Shown here piece by piece: positions 1 through 5,237 of a stretch of DNA of 5,237 nt (positions within the stretch are counted from its first letter, which is position 1; every line of letters starts with the position of its first letter). Origin of the DNA: JBDTCS01 sp039923455 (GTDB lineage Bacteria > Bacteroidota > Ignavibacteria > Palsa-1295); assembly GCA_039923455.1 (NCBI GenBank), contig JBDTCS010000253.1:1-5237 (forward strand), in the 5' to 3' direction. A model generated the notes under the pieces. It had not been told where the DNA came from, did no database searches, and saw only the letters and a program-made list of their open reading frames with translations. Made by a program: the position numbers and the translations under genes.

Positions 1-624
1 GGTGCATTCGAGCGCGTAGCGACTGAGGCCTATTACTACGTGACTCCACCTGAAGCGAGTTGGGATGAAGCCAAGCGAAAAGATTTTCTGCGTGGCCTCA
101 ATCGTGCTGTACTCGAGATCATCTCCATTCACGAGGCCTATCCGGGGCACTACATTCATTTCCTCCATTTGCAGCAAGCGAAGTCTAAGCTCGGTAGGAT
201 TTTCTGGTCGTACGCGTTCATCGAAGGTTGGGCACATTACACCGAAGAGATGATGATGGAAGAAGGCTGGGGCAAAGGTGATGCGAGAGTCGAGATGGCC
301 TATTTGCAAGAAGCCCTCATTCGGCTATGCCGGTACGTATCGGCAATCGAGTTACATCGAGGCACGATGACACTCTCCGAATCGCAGCATCTCTTTGAAG
401 AAAAGGCGCTGATGCATCCCGTCTCAGCAAAGAAAGAGGCAGAACGTGGGGTGTTCGATCCCGGATACTTGTTCTACACGCTCGGTAAGTTCAAGATTCA
501 GGAGATTCGGACAAAAAGAAAGCAACATTCTTCCTTCACGCTACAAGGCTTCCATGACGAACTCTTGAGTTATGGTACGGCTCCGGTTGCCTTGATCGCT
601 GATGTGATGCAGTCGGAGCGATAG
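1..624 (+). CDS. DUF885 family putative zinc metallopeptidase, C-terminal part (5' end outside window)
   Basis: The frame is open from the first base to a TAG at 622-624, giving 207 residues. The GTG at position 40 is in frame but is not the real start: the 13 codons before it continue the family pattern (a YYYVTPP segment), and full DUF885 proteins are usually 500-600 residues. Visible motifs, in window residue numbers: HEAYPGH at 44-50, the putative zinc-binding HExxxGH-type motif; EGWAHYTE at 75-82, with the glutamate expected to complete the metal site; and ERGVFDPGYLFYTLGK at 148-163, a conserved C-terminal signature of DUF885. Family knowledge suggests a gluzincin-like peptidase, often exported in Bacteroidota; the signal peptide region is not visible. 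Substrate is unknown. The next gene, metK, is 243 bp downstream on the same strand and appears to have its own promoter, so co-transcription is not required. Nothing looks broken in the visible part. Family assignment is firm; catalytic activity is inferred. Confidence 0.92.
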   Translation, partial: GAFERVATEAYYYVTPPEASWDEAKRKDFLRGLNRAVLEIISIHEAYPGHYIHFLHLQQAKSKLGRIFWSYAFIEGWAHYTEEMMMEEGWGKGDARVEMAYLQEALIRLCRYVSAIELHRGTMTLSESQHLFEEKALMHPVSAKKEAERGVFDPGYLFYTLGKFKIQEIRTKRKQHSSFTLQGFHDELLSYGTAPVALIADVMQSER

Positions 625-650
625 ATAGATAGATAGCTAGCTAGCTAGCT
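620..650. repeat. Compound tetranucleotide repeat (GATA)4-(GCTA)~4 spanning the DUF885 stop codon
   Basis: Four perfect GATA units (620-635) are followed directly by three GCTA units plus GCT (636-650). The DUF885 stop TAG at 622-624 is inside the first units. The array yields seven TAG triplets spaced four bases apart (starting at 622, 626, 630, 634, 638, 642 and 646), so all three forward frames are closed. The GCTA half is self-complementary (CTAG palindromes) and also provides stops on the reverse strand. It is a natural site for slipped-strand length change, but added or lost units would barely alter the protein because the stop comes first. Confidence 0.9.
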
Positions 651-667
651 GGACAACTAGTTTGTTC

Positions 668-697
668 GGCTGTATTCGACGGAATTTCTATATAGCC
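668..697. other. Small hairpin downstream of DUF885
   Basis: GGCTGTAT (668-675) pairs with ATATAGCC (690-697) over 8 bp including one G-U pair, with a 14-base loop. It is followed by AAAAATATT rather than a T-run, so it is not a convincing intrinsic terminator for the DUF885 transcript. It could be a weak 3' end structure or chance. Confidence 0.25.
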
Positions 698-732
698 AAA
701 AATATTAGCACGACAAGGGAGCCGTTTTAAGC

Positions 733-761
733 TTGACGTTTGTTCTCTGTTCTGCTATTTA
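733..761 (+). promoter_or_regulatory. Candidate sigma70-like promoter for metK
   Basis: TTGACG (733-738) is separated by 17 bp from TATTTA (756-761), which is preceded by TG one base upstream (753-754), giving an extended -10 look. Transcription would begin near 768 and leave a leader of roughly 100 nt before metK. The -10 box matches the consensus in only three of six positions, and Bacteroidota often use a different -7 element (TAnnTTTG), which I do not see clearly here. A second A/T-rich box, TACTAT at 781-786, lacks a good -35 partner. Confidence 0.35.
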
Positions 762-798
762 GTAGCTTCGTGTTATTTTCTACTATAGTGTTGCAAGC

Positions 799-818
799 GG
801 TTGATCATCGAGATCACC
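799..818 (+). other. Hairpin in the metK 5' leader
   Basis: GGTTGATC (799-806) can pair with GATCACC (812-818) as a 7-bp stem with a single bulged T at 802 and a 5-base loop (ATCGA). It lies about 50 bases before the metK start, inside the leader predicted from the candidate promoter. I do not see the conserved core of a SAM-I or SAM-II riboswitch around it, so any regulatory role is speculative. Confidence 0.3.
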
Positions 819-867
819 TGCCTCTTCGGTTTGTTAGTAGTGCACAATCAACTTTTAACGATTACCA

Positions 868-2022
868 ATGGCATATCTTTTCACTTCAGAATCAGTTTCC
901 GAGGGACATCCGGATAAAGTAGCCGACCAGATCTCGGACGCAGTACTTGACGCGATGCTCGCGCAAGACCCGAATTCTCGCGTCGCGTGCGAGACGTTCG
1001 TCACGACCGGACTTGTCGTCATTGGTGGTGAAGTTACAACTTCCGCGTATATCAATCTTCAGGATCTCGCTCGTGAAGTGATCGAGCGTATTGGTTATAC
1101 GAAGGCCGAGTACAAGTTCGATGCGCAGTCTTGCGGTATTTTGACAGCCCTGCACTCACAGTCAGCGGATATCGCGATGGGCGTTGATACGGGCGGTGCC
1201 GGCGATCAGGGAATGATGTTCGGTTACGCTTCTGACGAAACGCCCGAGTATATGCCTGCTGCGATTACCTACGCGCACCAGCTGATGCAGCGCCTCGCTT
1301 ACATCCGCAAGAATGAGAGTAAGCTTATGCCGTATCTCCGTCCTGATGCCAAGAGCCAGGTTACGGTGGAATACGATGGCCGGACGATCAAGAATGTTCA
1401 CACGGTTGTTATCTCGACGCAGCATGATCCGGATGTTACGCAAGCCCAGATCAAGAAAGATGTCATCGAGCACGTGATCAATGTCGTGATACCGAAATCG
1501 ATGCGCAGCCCAAACATGATCATCCACGTGAACCCGACCGGTAATTTCGAGATCGGCGGACCTCACGGCGATACAGGCCTCACCGGCCGAAAAATCATTG
1601 TGGATACATACGGCGGACGCGCTCCCCATGGTGGCGGAGCGTTCTCTGGTAAGGATCCTTCGAAGGTTGATCGCTCAGCGGCCTACGCGGCTCGCCACGT
1701 TGCAAAAAACATCGTGGCCGCCGGACTTGCCAAGGAATGCACCGTTCAGGTCGCCTACGCGATCGGAGTAGCAAAGCCGGTGTCAATAAATGTTGATACG
1801 CACGGCACCGGGAAGCTCTCGAATGAAGAGCTTGAGAAATTGGTCGAGGAGAATGTGGACATGACACCAAAGGGCATTATCAGCCGACTCGACTTACGTC
1901 GCCCGATCTATCAGGCAACCGCCGCCTACGGACACTTCGGACGCCCTGAGTTCTCGTGGGAGAAGCTCGACATGGTCGAGATGCTCAAGGCCGCGGCAGA
2001 AGCAGTTGCTGAGACCGCATAA
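868..2022 (+). CDS. metK: S-adenosylmethionine synthase (methionine adenosyltransferase)
   Basis: Complete, 384 residues, the same length as the E. coli enzyme. It makes S-adenosylmethionine from methionine and ATP, releasing phosphate and pyrophosphate, in the cytoplasm; family members are usually tetramers. Motifs: GHPDK at 13-17 (ATP and metal site), GAGDQGMMFGYA at 110-121, HVNPTGNFEIGGPHGDTGLTG at about 220-240, and the glycine-rich signature GGGAFSGKDPSKVDRSAAYA at 255-274, with the conserved lysines and aspartates present. All three repeated MetK subdomains are covered. The ATG at 868 is chosen because translation starts at the conserved MAYLFTSESVSEGHPD; there is no Shine-Dalgarno, the upstream bases being A/T-rich, as is common in Bacteroidota. 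The segment before GAGDQG, which corresponds to the mobile active-site loop, is short (GVD-TG-GAGDQG, about five residues fewer than in E. coli). A strong terminator follows the TAA by 21 bases. No recognised SAM riboswitch precedes it. Identity is secure. Confidence 0.98.
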   Translation: MAYLFTSESVSEGHPDKVADQISDAVLDAMLAQDPNSRVACETFVTTGLVVIGGEVTTSAYINLQDLAREVIERIGYTKAEYKFDAQSCGILTALHSQSADIAMGVDTGGAGDQGMMFGYASDETPEYMPAAITYAHQLMQRLAYIRKNESKLMPYLRPDAKSQVTVEYDGRTIKNVHTVVISTQHDPDVTQAQIKKDVIEHVINVVIPKSMRSPNMIIHVNPTGNFEIGGPHGDTGLTGRKIIVDTYGGRAPHGGGAFSGKDPSKVDRSAAYAARHVAKNIVAAGLAKECTVQVAYAIGVAKPVSINVDTHGTGKLSNEELEKLVEENVDMTPKGIISRLDLRRPIYQATAAYGHFGRPEFSWEKLDMVEMLKAAAEAVAETA

Positions 2023-2043
2023 AGTCTTAGAGAATCAGAAATG

Positions 2044-2080
2044 AAAAGCCCGCTCAACGAAATGTTGAGCGGGCTTTTTT
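2044..2080. terminator. Strong intrinsic terminator, probably bidirectional, between convergent metK and ppiD
   Basis: A perfect 15-bp inverted repeat: 2044-2058 pairs with 2064-2078 around a 5-base loop (GAAAT). The core is G/C-rich (GCCCGCTCAAC). On the + strand it is followed by a run of six T (2075-2080), ideal for ending metK. On the - strand the A-run 2044-2047 provides four T after the stem, so the same hairpin can end ppiD transcription, whose stop is 45 bases away. It is the only clear terminator between the two convergent genes. Confidence 0.95.
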
Positions 2081-2124
2081 AATCTATAAAAGCTTGTATG
2101 CTTCTTCCCTTTCGGGCTGAGAGC

Positions 2125-4248
2125 TTATCTCGCCTTTGAGCGGAAATCTGTGATCTTCGCATTTGCCTTCTCGGCGTCAATCCAGCCTTGAATGAAGCGC
2201 TGCTGCTTCTCTTTCAAGAGCGTGGAGAGCAATCCCGACTTCTGTGCTTCGAACTGCTCTTTGCTCGCAGGTGTGAAGCTCAAGAGTTTAATAATATAGT
2301 AACCGTTGTCTCCTTTGATCGGCTGGCTGATCTCGCCTGGCTTCATTTTATAGGCTGCGATATTCACAGCGTACTCGGTGCCAAGTCCACCAACTGATTC
2401 CGCCGGTCCCATCGAAACAGTGATTGGCTTGTACATCGAATCGACGGTCGCGATCTTGAATAGATCATCACCGGGTTGCAACATATTGCGAAGTTCTTTC
2501 GCTTTGCCAGCCATGCTTTCGACTCTCAAACGCTTAGCAAGCTCCGAGCGAATTTGTTCTTTAACATCTTCCAATGGTTTCGAACCAGCCGGCGTGATAT
2601 CAGTGAGTTGCGCCACAACCTGCATTCTGGCAGCAGGTACCTTCACGACTTGCGAAATATCGCCTTTGCTTGCGTCAAATGCCCACTCCGTAAAATCTTT
2701 GCTGCCAAAAAGCGCCTGACCTTTTTTCTCGATTGCCGGAGCTTCGGTGATCACGCGGTAGCCCGCGGCCTTCGCTGCTTGGTCGAAACCTTGCTTCGCA
2801 GCTTGAGCACGGAAGATGGTCGCCTGTTGGCCGAGCATACGAACTGTCTCCGAGCTTGGCTTGATATCAACAGGAACATTCACGACTTTGAGTTGACGCT
2901 TCGTACGCCCGAGAACTTCAATAATATGAATTCCAAACTGCGATTCAACAGGTGGCAGAATTTCATTGAGCTTCGCCGTCATCGCGACTGCTTCAAACTC
3001 TTTCACAAACTGTTTCGGACCAACCCACTTTAGATCTCCGCCATTCTTCGCAGAGCTCGGATCGGTTGAATACTTCTTAGCAGTTGCTGCGAAGTCCGCA
3101 CCAGCCTTCAACTCCTGAATCACTTTTGCTGCTACAGCTTTTGCACTGTCTTTATTCTCAGGCTTTCCAAAGCCAATGAGAATGTGACGTGCGTGAAAAT
3201 AGGTAGCACCTGTATCTTCGACAGCTACGACACGGCTAACCGTTCCTTGCGTAGGCGTCTGCGTGATAAACGTCTCGCCTGGCTTCGCGTTCTCAAGTTT
3301 CGCTGCTGTAGGTGATGAACCCCACTCCTGTGCAGTCATCATTTTTGCAGGTTGGTACGGTGCATCGCTGTTCTCCGCTGTCAAATCACGTGCCGTTGTA
3401 TCGGCAAGATCGGCAGAAACTGCGGCAAGCCTGCTCTGAATAGATGCGAGCCTCTCCATCGTTTTGATTGAATCCTTCGGACTCGCAACTTCCTGGAAGA
3501 TAACGAACTTGACTTTGCGGGATTCCTCGCGTTTGTATTGGCTCAAGTGGGCATCATAGTAGGTCTTGATGTCGGCATCTGCTACCTTCGGCAAGAACTC
3601 GCGGGGACTCGAAGTTGGGAGCACTTTAATAACTTGCAGATTCGCTTTGGCCGTATTATTATTGTAACGCTCCCAAAGCTCTGCATCCGTTACACGCACG
3701 GTTGCGGAGATGAAGTTCTGCCACTTCTGAAAAAGCAACTGCTCACGCATTGGGTCGATCAGCTCTTTGCGCACGACCGAGTCATTCTTTGGATTGCGAA
3801 TCGCAGCCAGATATTCCTTCTGGTGAAACACACCAACGGAATCTGTGAACTGACGCTTAACATATTCCGGTGGGTTATCATAAAGCTGATCACGAATCTC
3901 TTGATCTGTAACCCACATACCGAGCTTCTCTGCACTGTTGCGAATGAGTGCGCGAGTCACCAGATCATCCCAAGCCTGATCACGCACCTGTGCCATCTCA
4001 GCTTCGGTGAGATCGGTCTTCTTCTGCTGGTTCTTTTGATTTTCGGTTACGAGATTAACGGTCTGATCGTATTCCTTCATCGAGATCTTTCGACCGTTGA
4101 CGACACCGATCGATTCACCGTCGAAAGTTGAGCCTTTGAAGAGCTGGCCTTGGCCGCCCCATTCAAAAACGATCATCAAGAGGAAGATGCCTGCCAATCC
4201 GGCGAAAACCACCGGCATCGAATCACGCATCTTATTCATAAAAGCCAT
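2125..4248 (-). CDS. ppiD: PpiD-like membrane-anchored periplasmic peptidyl-prolyl isomerase (SurA N-like plus parvulin domain)
   Basis: Complete, 707 residues, ATG at 4248 and TAA at 2125-2127. The N-terminus has a short basic segment (NKMRD) followed by one hydrophobic span at about 12-29 with no cleavage site, predicting an inner-membrane anchor with the rest in the periplasm. Residues about 42-200 form a helical SurA_N/PpiD chaperone-type region beginning at GVVNGRKISMKEYD. The parvulin (PPIC) domain spans about 350-447: FHARHILI with H355, KKYSTDPSS with D396 at the position where some parvulins have cysteine, GGDLKWVGPKQFVKEF at 403-418, and QFGIHIIEV with H441. The second half (about 450-707) resembles the C-terminal part of PpiD proteins, including PAGSKPLEDVKEQIRSEL at 553-570 and a degenerate second parvulin-like segment at about 605-660. 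PpiD helps newly exported proteins fold at the Sec exit. The length is somewhat above E. coli PpiD (about 620). It runs convergent to metK and lies 427 bp downstream of PAP2. ppiD is used as the family label; orthology is not proven. Confidence 0.9.
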   Translation of the reverse strand: MAFMNKMRDSMPVVFAGLAGIFLLMIVFEWGGQGQLFKGSTFDGESIGVVNGRKISMKEYDQTVNLVTENQKNQQKKTDLTEAEMAQVRDQAWDDLVTRALIRNSAEKLGMWVTDQEIRDQLYDNPPEYVKRQFTDSVGVFHQKEYLAAIRNPKNDSVVRKELIDPMREQLLFQKWQNFISATVRVTDAELWERYNNNTAKANLQVIKVLPTSSPREFLPKVADADIKTYYDAHLSQYKREESRKVKFVIFQEVASPKDSIKTMERLASIQSRLAAVSADLADTTARDLTAENSDAPYQPAKMMTAQEWGSSPTAAKLENAKPGETFITQTPTQGTVSRVVAVEDTGATYFHARHILIGFGKPENKDSAKAVAAKVIQELKAGADFAATAKKYSTDPSSAKNGGDLKWVGPKQFVKEFEAVAMTAKLNEILPPVESQFGIHIIEVLGRTKRQLKVVNVPVDIKPSSETVRMLGQQATIFRAQAAKQGFDQAAKAAGYRVITEAPAIEKKGQALFGSKDFTEWAFDASKGDISQVVKVPAARMQVVAQLTDITPAGSKPLEDVKEQIRSELAKRLRVESMAGKAKELRNMLQPGDDLFKIATVDSMYKPITVSMGPAESVGGLGTEYAVNIAAYKMKPGEISQPIKGDNGYYIIKLLSFTPASKEQFEAQKSGLLSTLLKEKQQRFIQGWIDAEKANAKITDFRSKAR

Positions 4249-4257
4249 ATCTGTCCG

Positions 4258-4261
4258 TCCT
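4258..4261 (-). promoter_or_regulatory. Weak Shine-Dalgarno-like AGGA before ppiD
   Basis: Read on the - strand, AGGA lies nine bases before the ATG at 4248 (AGGACGGACAGATATG). The match is short and the spacing slightly long. It supports the ATG at 4248 over the in-frame methionines at residues 4 and 7. The adjacent TACTATA (4267-4261) resembles a -10 box but would leave almost no leader, and no good -35 is present. Confidence 0.3.
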
Positions 4262-4306
4262 ATAGTATTGCTTAAACTTTGAAATTACGGGATACTTTAT
4301 TTTGGC

Positions 4307-4332
4307 GGGAGCGTGCTCTATTGGGCGCTCTC
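4307..4332. other. Inverted repeat in the ppiD upstream region
   Basis: GGGAGCG (4307-4313) pairs with CGCTCTC (4326-4332) over 7 bp including one G-U pair, with a 12-base loop. It abuts and slightly overlaps the first TTTTGGCGGG box. No T-run follows on either strand, so it is not a terminator. It sits 59-84 bases before the ppiD start and may be a leader structure or an operator. Confidence 0.35.
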
Positions 4333-4341
4333 GTCTATCCC

Positions 4342-4369
4342 TTTCCGAAACGTGGAAACACCACGGAAA
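4342..4369. other. Nested inverted repeats in the ppiD upstream region
   Basis: TTTCCG (4342-4347) and CGGAAA (4364-4369) form an outer 6-bp repeat. CGTGG (4351-4355) and CCACG (4361-4365) form an inner 5-bp repeat with a 5-base loop. The two share bases 4364-4365, so they form either one bulged hairpin or two alternatives. The dyad is 94-121 bases before the ppiD start, a plausible position for a protein-binding operator. Confidence 0.4.
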
Positions 4370-4610
4370 ACCACCAGGCCACCGGTACGAGGTTATCCGT
4401 AAGAGAATTGAGTAGAAGTTATCATTTTGGCGGGTAGAGAAGTTCCATTTTTCGCCAAAAAACACGGAAAAAGCGTAAATTGGAGGACTACGGCTCCGAA
4501 TCCCTCGCGATTGAATGCCTAACTTAGCCCCGCCTCATGGAATCGTGAGAATTGCGGTCGCCTACACGGCATTTAAGGTTCAAGCCCGCGGCACTCAACA
4601 AATGCGTTAA

Positions 4611-4641
4611 AAACTTTCCCTTGAAAGCGAAGTCCTTTCAA
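4611..4641 (-). terminator. Weak candidate terminator or alternative hairpins downstream of PAP2
   Basis: On the - strand, TTGAAAG (4641-4635) can pair with CTTTCAA (4627-4621) as a perfect 7-bp stem with a 7-base loop. The same CTTTC (4627-4623) can instead pair with GAAAG (4618-4614), which is followed directly by a run of five T (4613-4609). The second pairing has terminator geometry, but the stem is only 5 bp with a 4-base loop and little G/C. It lies 35-65 bases after the PAP2 stop. Confidence 0.35.
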
Positions 4642-4675
4642 TAAGAACGAAGATTCGGTTGTCGAAGCGCCACCA

Positions 4676-5237
4676 CTAGTTCAGTGGAATACTCACCGCT
4701 ATCGGAAAGAATGAGCTAAGTTGTAGTCCCGATTTTTGTTGAGCCGTAGCGTCGTTCCTTTCATGTTGATCGACGACCCATGTGGCGAAAAAATAACCTA
4801 TCAGCCCTCCCATAACAACATCGCTTACCCAGTGATGATCTTGATATACTCGGGACATCGGAGTGAACACGGCTGGTAAGTAGCACAGTACTTTCGCCCA
4901 CGTTGGTTGAACATTTCGAGCTAAGATAGTCGAGACCGCGAACGCAATCGCTGTGTGACCGCTCGGAAATGAGTGAAAATCATCGTCGACGAACGAGAAT
5001 GCAGGTCGGAAATGTCCGGGTCCTTCGTCCGTGAGTGGCCTCGATCTACCGACAAGAATTTTGAGCAGAAAAACACAGCTTGTTCCATAAAGGACGGCTT
5101 GACCCAACTCATATCCGATTTTCCTTGCCTTCTGATCCCCAGTGATCAGTGAATAAGATGCGAAGCCTGCCAGTAGCGCGATCGGAGTATAGGGTTCACC
5201 GTAAATCCTGCCGCCTTCAATAGGTACACTCTTGTAG
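4676..5237 (-). CDS. PAP2-family (type 2 phosphatidic acid phosphatase) membrane phosphatase, 5' end outside window
   Basis: The frame is open from the right edge (last whole codon 5236-5234) to a TAG at 4678-4676, giving 186 visible residues. An in-frame TTG at 5107 is not the start: 43 residues upstream of it form a plausible hydrophobic continuation (TPIALLAGFASYSLI) with no break. The three PAP2 signature motifs are complete: KX6RP as KILVGRSRP at visible residues 59-67; PSGH at 91-94, whose histidine is the general acid; and SRX5HX3D at 128-139, with H135 as the expected nucleophile and D139 its partner. Hydrophobic spans at about 16-32, 45-62, 95-107, 115-127 and 139-155 indicate a multi-pass membrane protein. 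The family removes phosphate from lipid phosphates such as phosphatidic acid, undecaprenyl diphosphate or phosphatidylglycerol phosphate; which one cannot be told here. A polar tail follows the last span. It precedes ppiD on the same strand by 427 bp. Confidence 0.93.
   Translation of the reverse strand, partial: YKSVPIEGGRIYGEPYTPIALLAGFASYSLITGDQKARKIGYELGQAVLYGTSCVFLLKILVGRSRPLTDEGPGHFRPAFSFVDDDFHSFPSGHTAIAFAVSTILARNVQPTWAKVLCYLPAVFTPMSRVYQDHHWVSDVVMGGLIGYFFATWVVDQHERNDATAQQKSGLQLSSFFPIAVSIPLN

Larger units (their letters stand above)
4299..4460. repeat. Three copies of the box TTTTGGCG upstream of ppiD
   Basis: ATTTTGGCGGG occurs identically at 4299-4309 and 4424-4434 (11 bases, 125 bp apart). 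The core TTTTGGCG recurs inverted as CGCCAAAA at 4453-4460, so the second and third copies face each other across 20 bases. A second short repeat, CACGGAAAA, occurs at 4362-4370 and 4463-4471. The placement upstream of ppiD is compatible with operator sites for an unknown regulator; no regulator is identified. Confidence 0.55.
4249..4675. other. 427-bp intergenic region with no convincing gene
   Basis: The region lies between the PAP2 stop and the ppiD start, both on the - strand. Short frames exist (a 77-codon GTG frame at 4465-4232 running into ppiD, and a 31-codon ATG frame at 4515-4610 on +), but neither has a ribosome site or recognisable protein. The ppiD-proximal half holds repeated TTTTGGCG boxes and two inverted repeats; the PAP2-proximal half holds A/T-rich overlapping hairpins and a weak integron attC-like arrangement. 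No tRNA cloverleaf, tmRNA end or other known RNA was recognised. It probably contains the ppiD promoter and the 3' end of the PAP2 transcript. Confidence 0.7.

Noticed and set aside
625..867. SAM riboswitch upstream of metK
   Set aside because: The characteristic SAM-I four-way junction motifs and the SAM-II pseudoknot core were not found by eye; only short hairpins are present.
740..922. 60-codon + frame beginning at TTG with a hydrophobic start, overlapping the metK start
   Set aside because: The hydrophobic residues come from a T-rich leader; there is no ribosome site, the start is TTG, and it overlaps metK in another frame.
1162..1629. 155-codon frame antisense to metK
   Set aside because: Mirror of a strongly conserved coding sequence; composition follows metK codon use and no known protein is recognised.
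3538..4131. Long + frames opposite ppiD (185 codons at 2476-3033 and 197 codons at 3538-4131)
   Set aside because: Shadows of the ppiD reading frame; no recognisable domain, and the ppiD frame is intact and matches its family throughout.
4232..4465. 77-codon - frame starting at GTG 4465 and overlapping the ppiD start
   Set aside because: No Shine-Dalgarno and no recognisable protein; it runs through the repeat boxes and into the ppiD coding sequence in another frame.
4481..4600. Possible tRNA-like or small structured RNA (GGTTCAAG near 4577-4584, GGAG/CTCC arms near 4482-4497)
   Set aside because: The TTCAA-like loop lacks a matching 5-bp T-stem, and no acceptor, D or anticodon arms can be assembled on either strand.
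4515..4610. 31-codon + frame with ATG at 4515 and TAA at 4608
   Set aside because: The nearest GGAGG (4482-4486) is about 28 bases upstream, too far for a ribosome site; the sequence resembles no small protein I know.
4921..5112. 63-codon - frame overlapping PAP2
   Set aside because: Out-of-frame shadow of PAP2, whose own frame contains all three catalytic motifs.

Overview
The window carries four protein genes, two of them cut by the window edges, and reads as an ordinary chromosomal stretch of a Gram-negative bacterium. MetK resembles Bacteroidota/Chlorobi-group enzymes (N-terminus MAYLFTSESVSEGHPDK, a long near-identical core around GGGAFSGKDPSKVDRS, and a C-terminus ending in a FSWEKLD-type motif). 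The start of metK has no Shine-Dalgarno sequence, which is common in Bacteroidota, and base composition is close to even. A lineage on the Chlorobi/Ignavibacteria/Kapabacteria side of Bacteroidota is my best inference from remembered family sequences, not a computed placement.

Layout. Positions 1-624 (+) are the C-terminal 207 residues of a DUF885 putative zinc metallopeptidase. Its stop codon lies inside a GATA/GCTA tetranucleotide repeat. A 243-bp gap follows, with a candidate promoter and small hairpins, then complete metK (868-2022, +), S-adenosylmethionine synthase. A strong 15-bp hairpin terminator (2044-2080) separates metK from a convergent gene, a membrane-anchored PpiD-like periplasmic prolyl isomerase (2125-4248, -). 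Upstream of that gene is a 427-bp non-coding stretch (4249-4675) with repeated TTTTGGCG boxes and several inverted repeats. The window ends in a PAP2-family phosphatase (5237-4676, -), whose 5' end is cut off; its reading frame is open to the last base, well past the first in-frame start-like codon.

The genes do not form one pathway. MetK is central metabolism, PpiD-like is envelope protein folding, PAP2 is probably membrane lipid or polyprenyl phosphate dephosphorylation, and DUF885 is probably peptide hydrolysis. PAP2 and ppiD share a strand, but the 427-bp gap argues against a tight operon. I found no CRISPR array, tRNA, rRNA, insertion sequence or defence system. The least explained parts are the repeat at the DUF885 stop codon and the 4249-4675 intergenic region.
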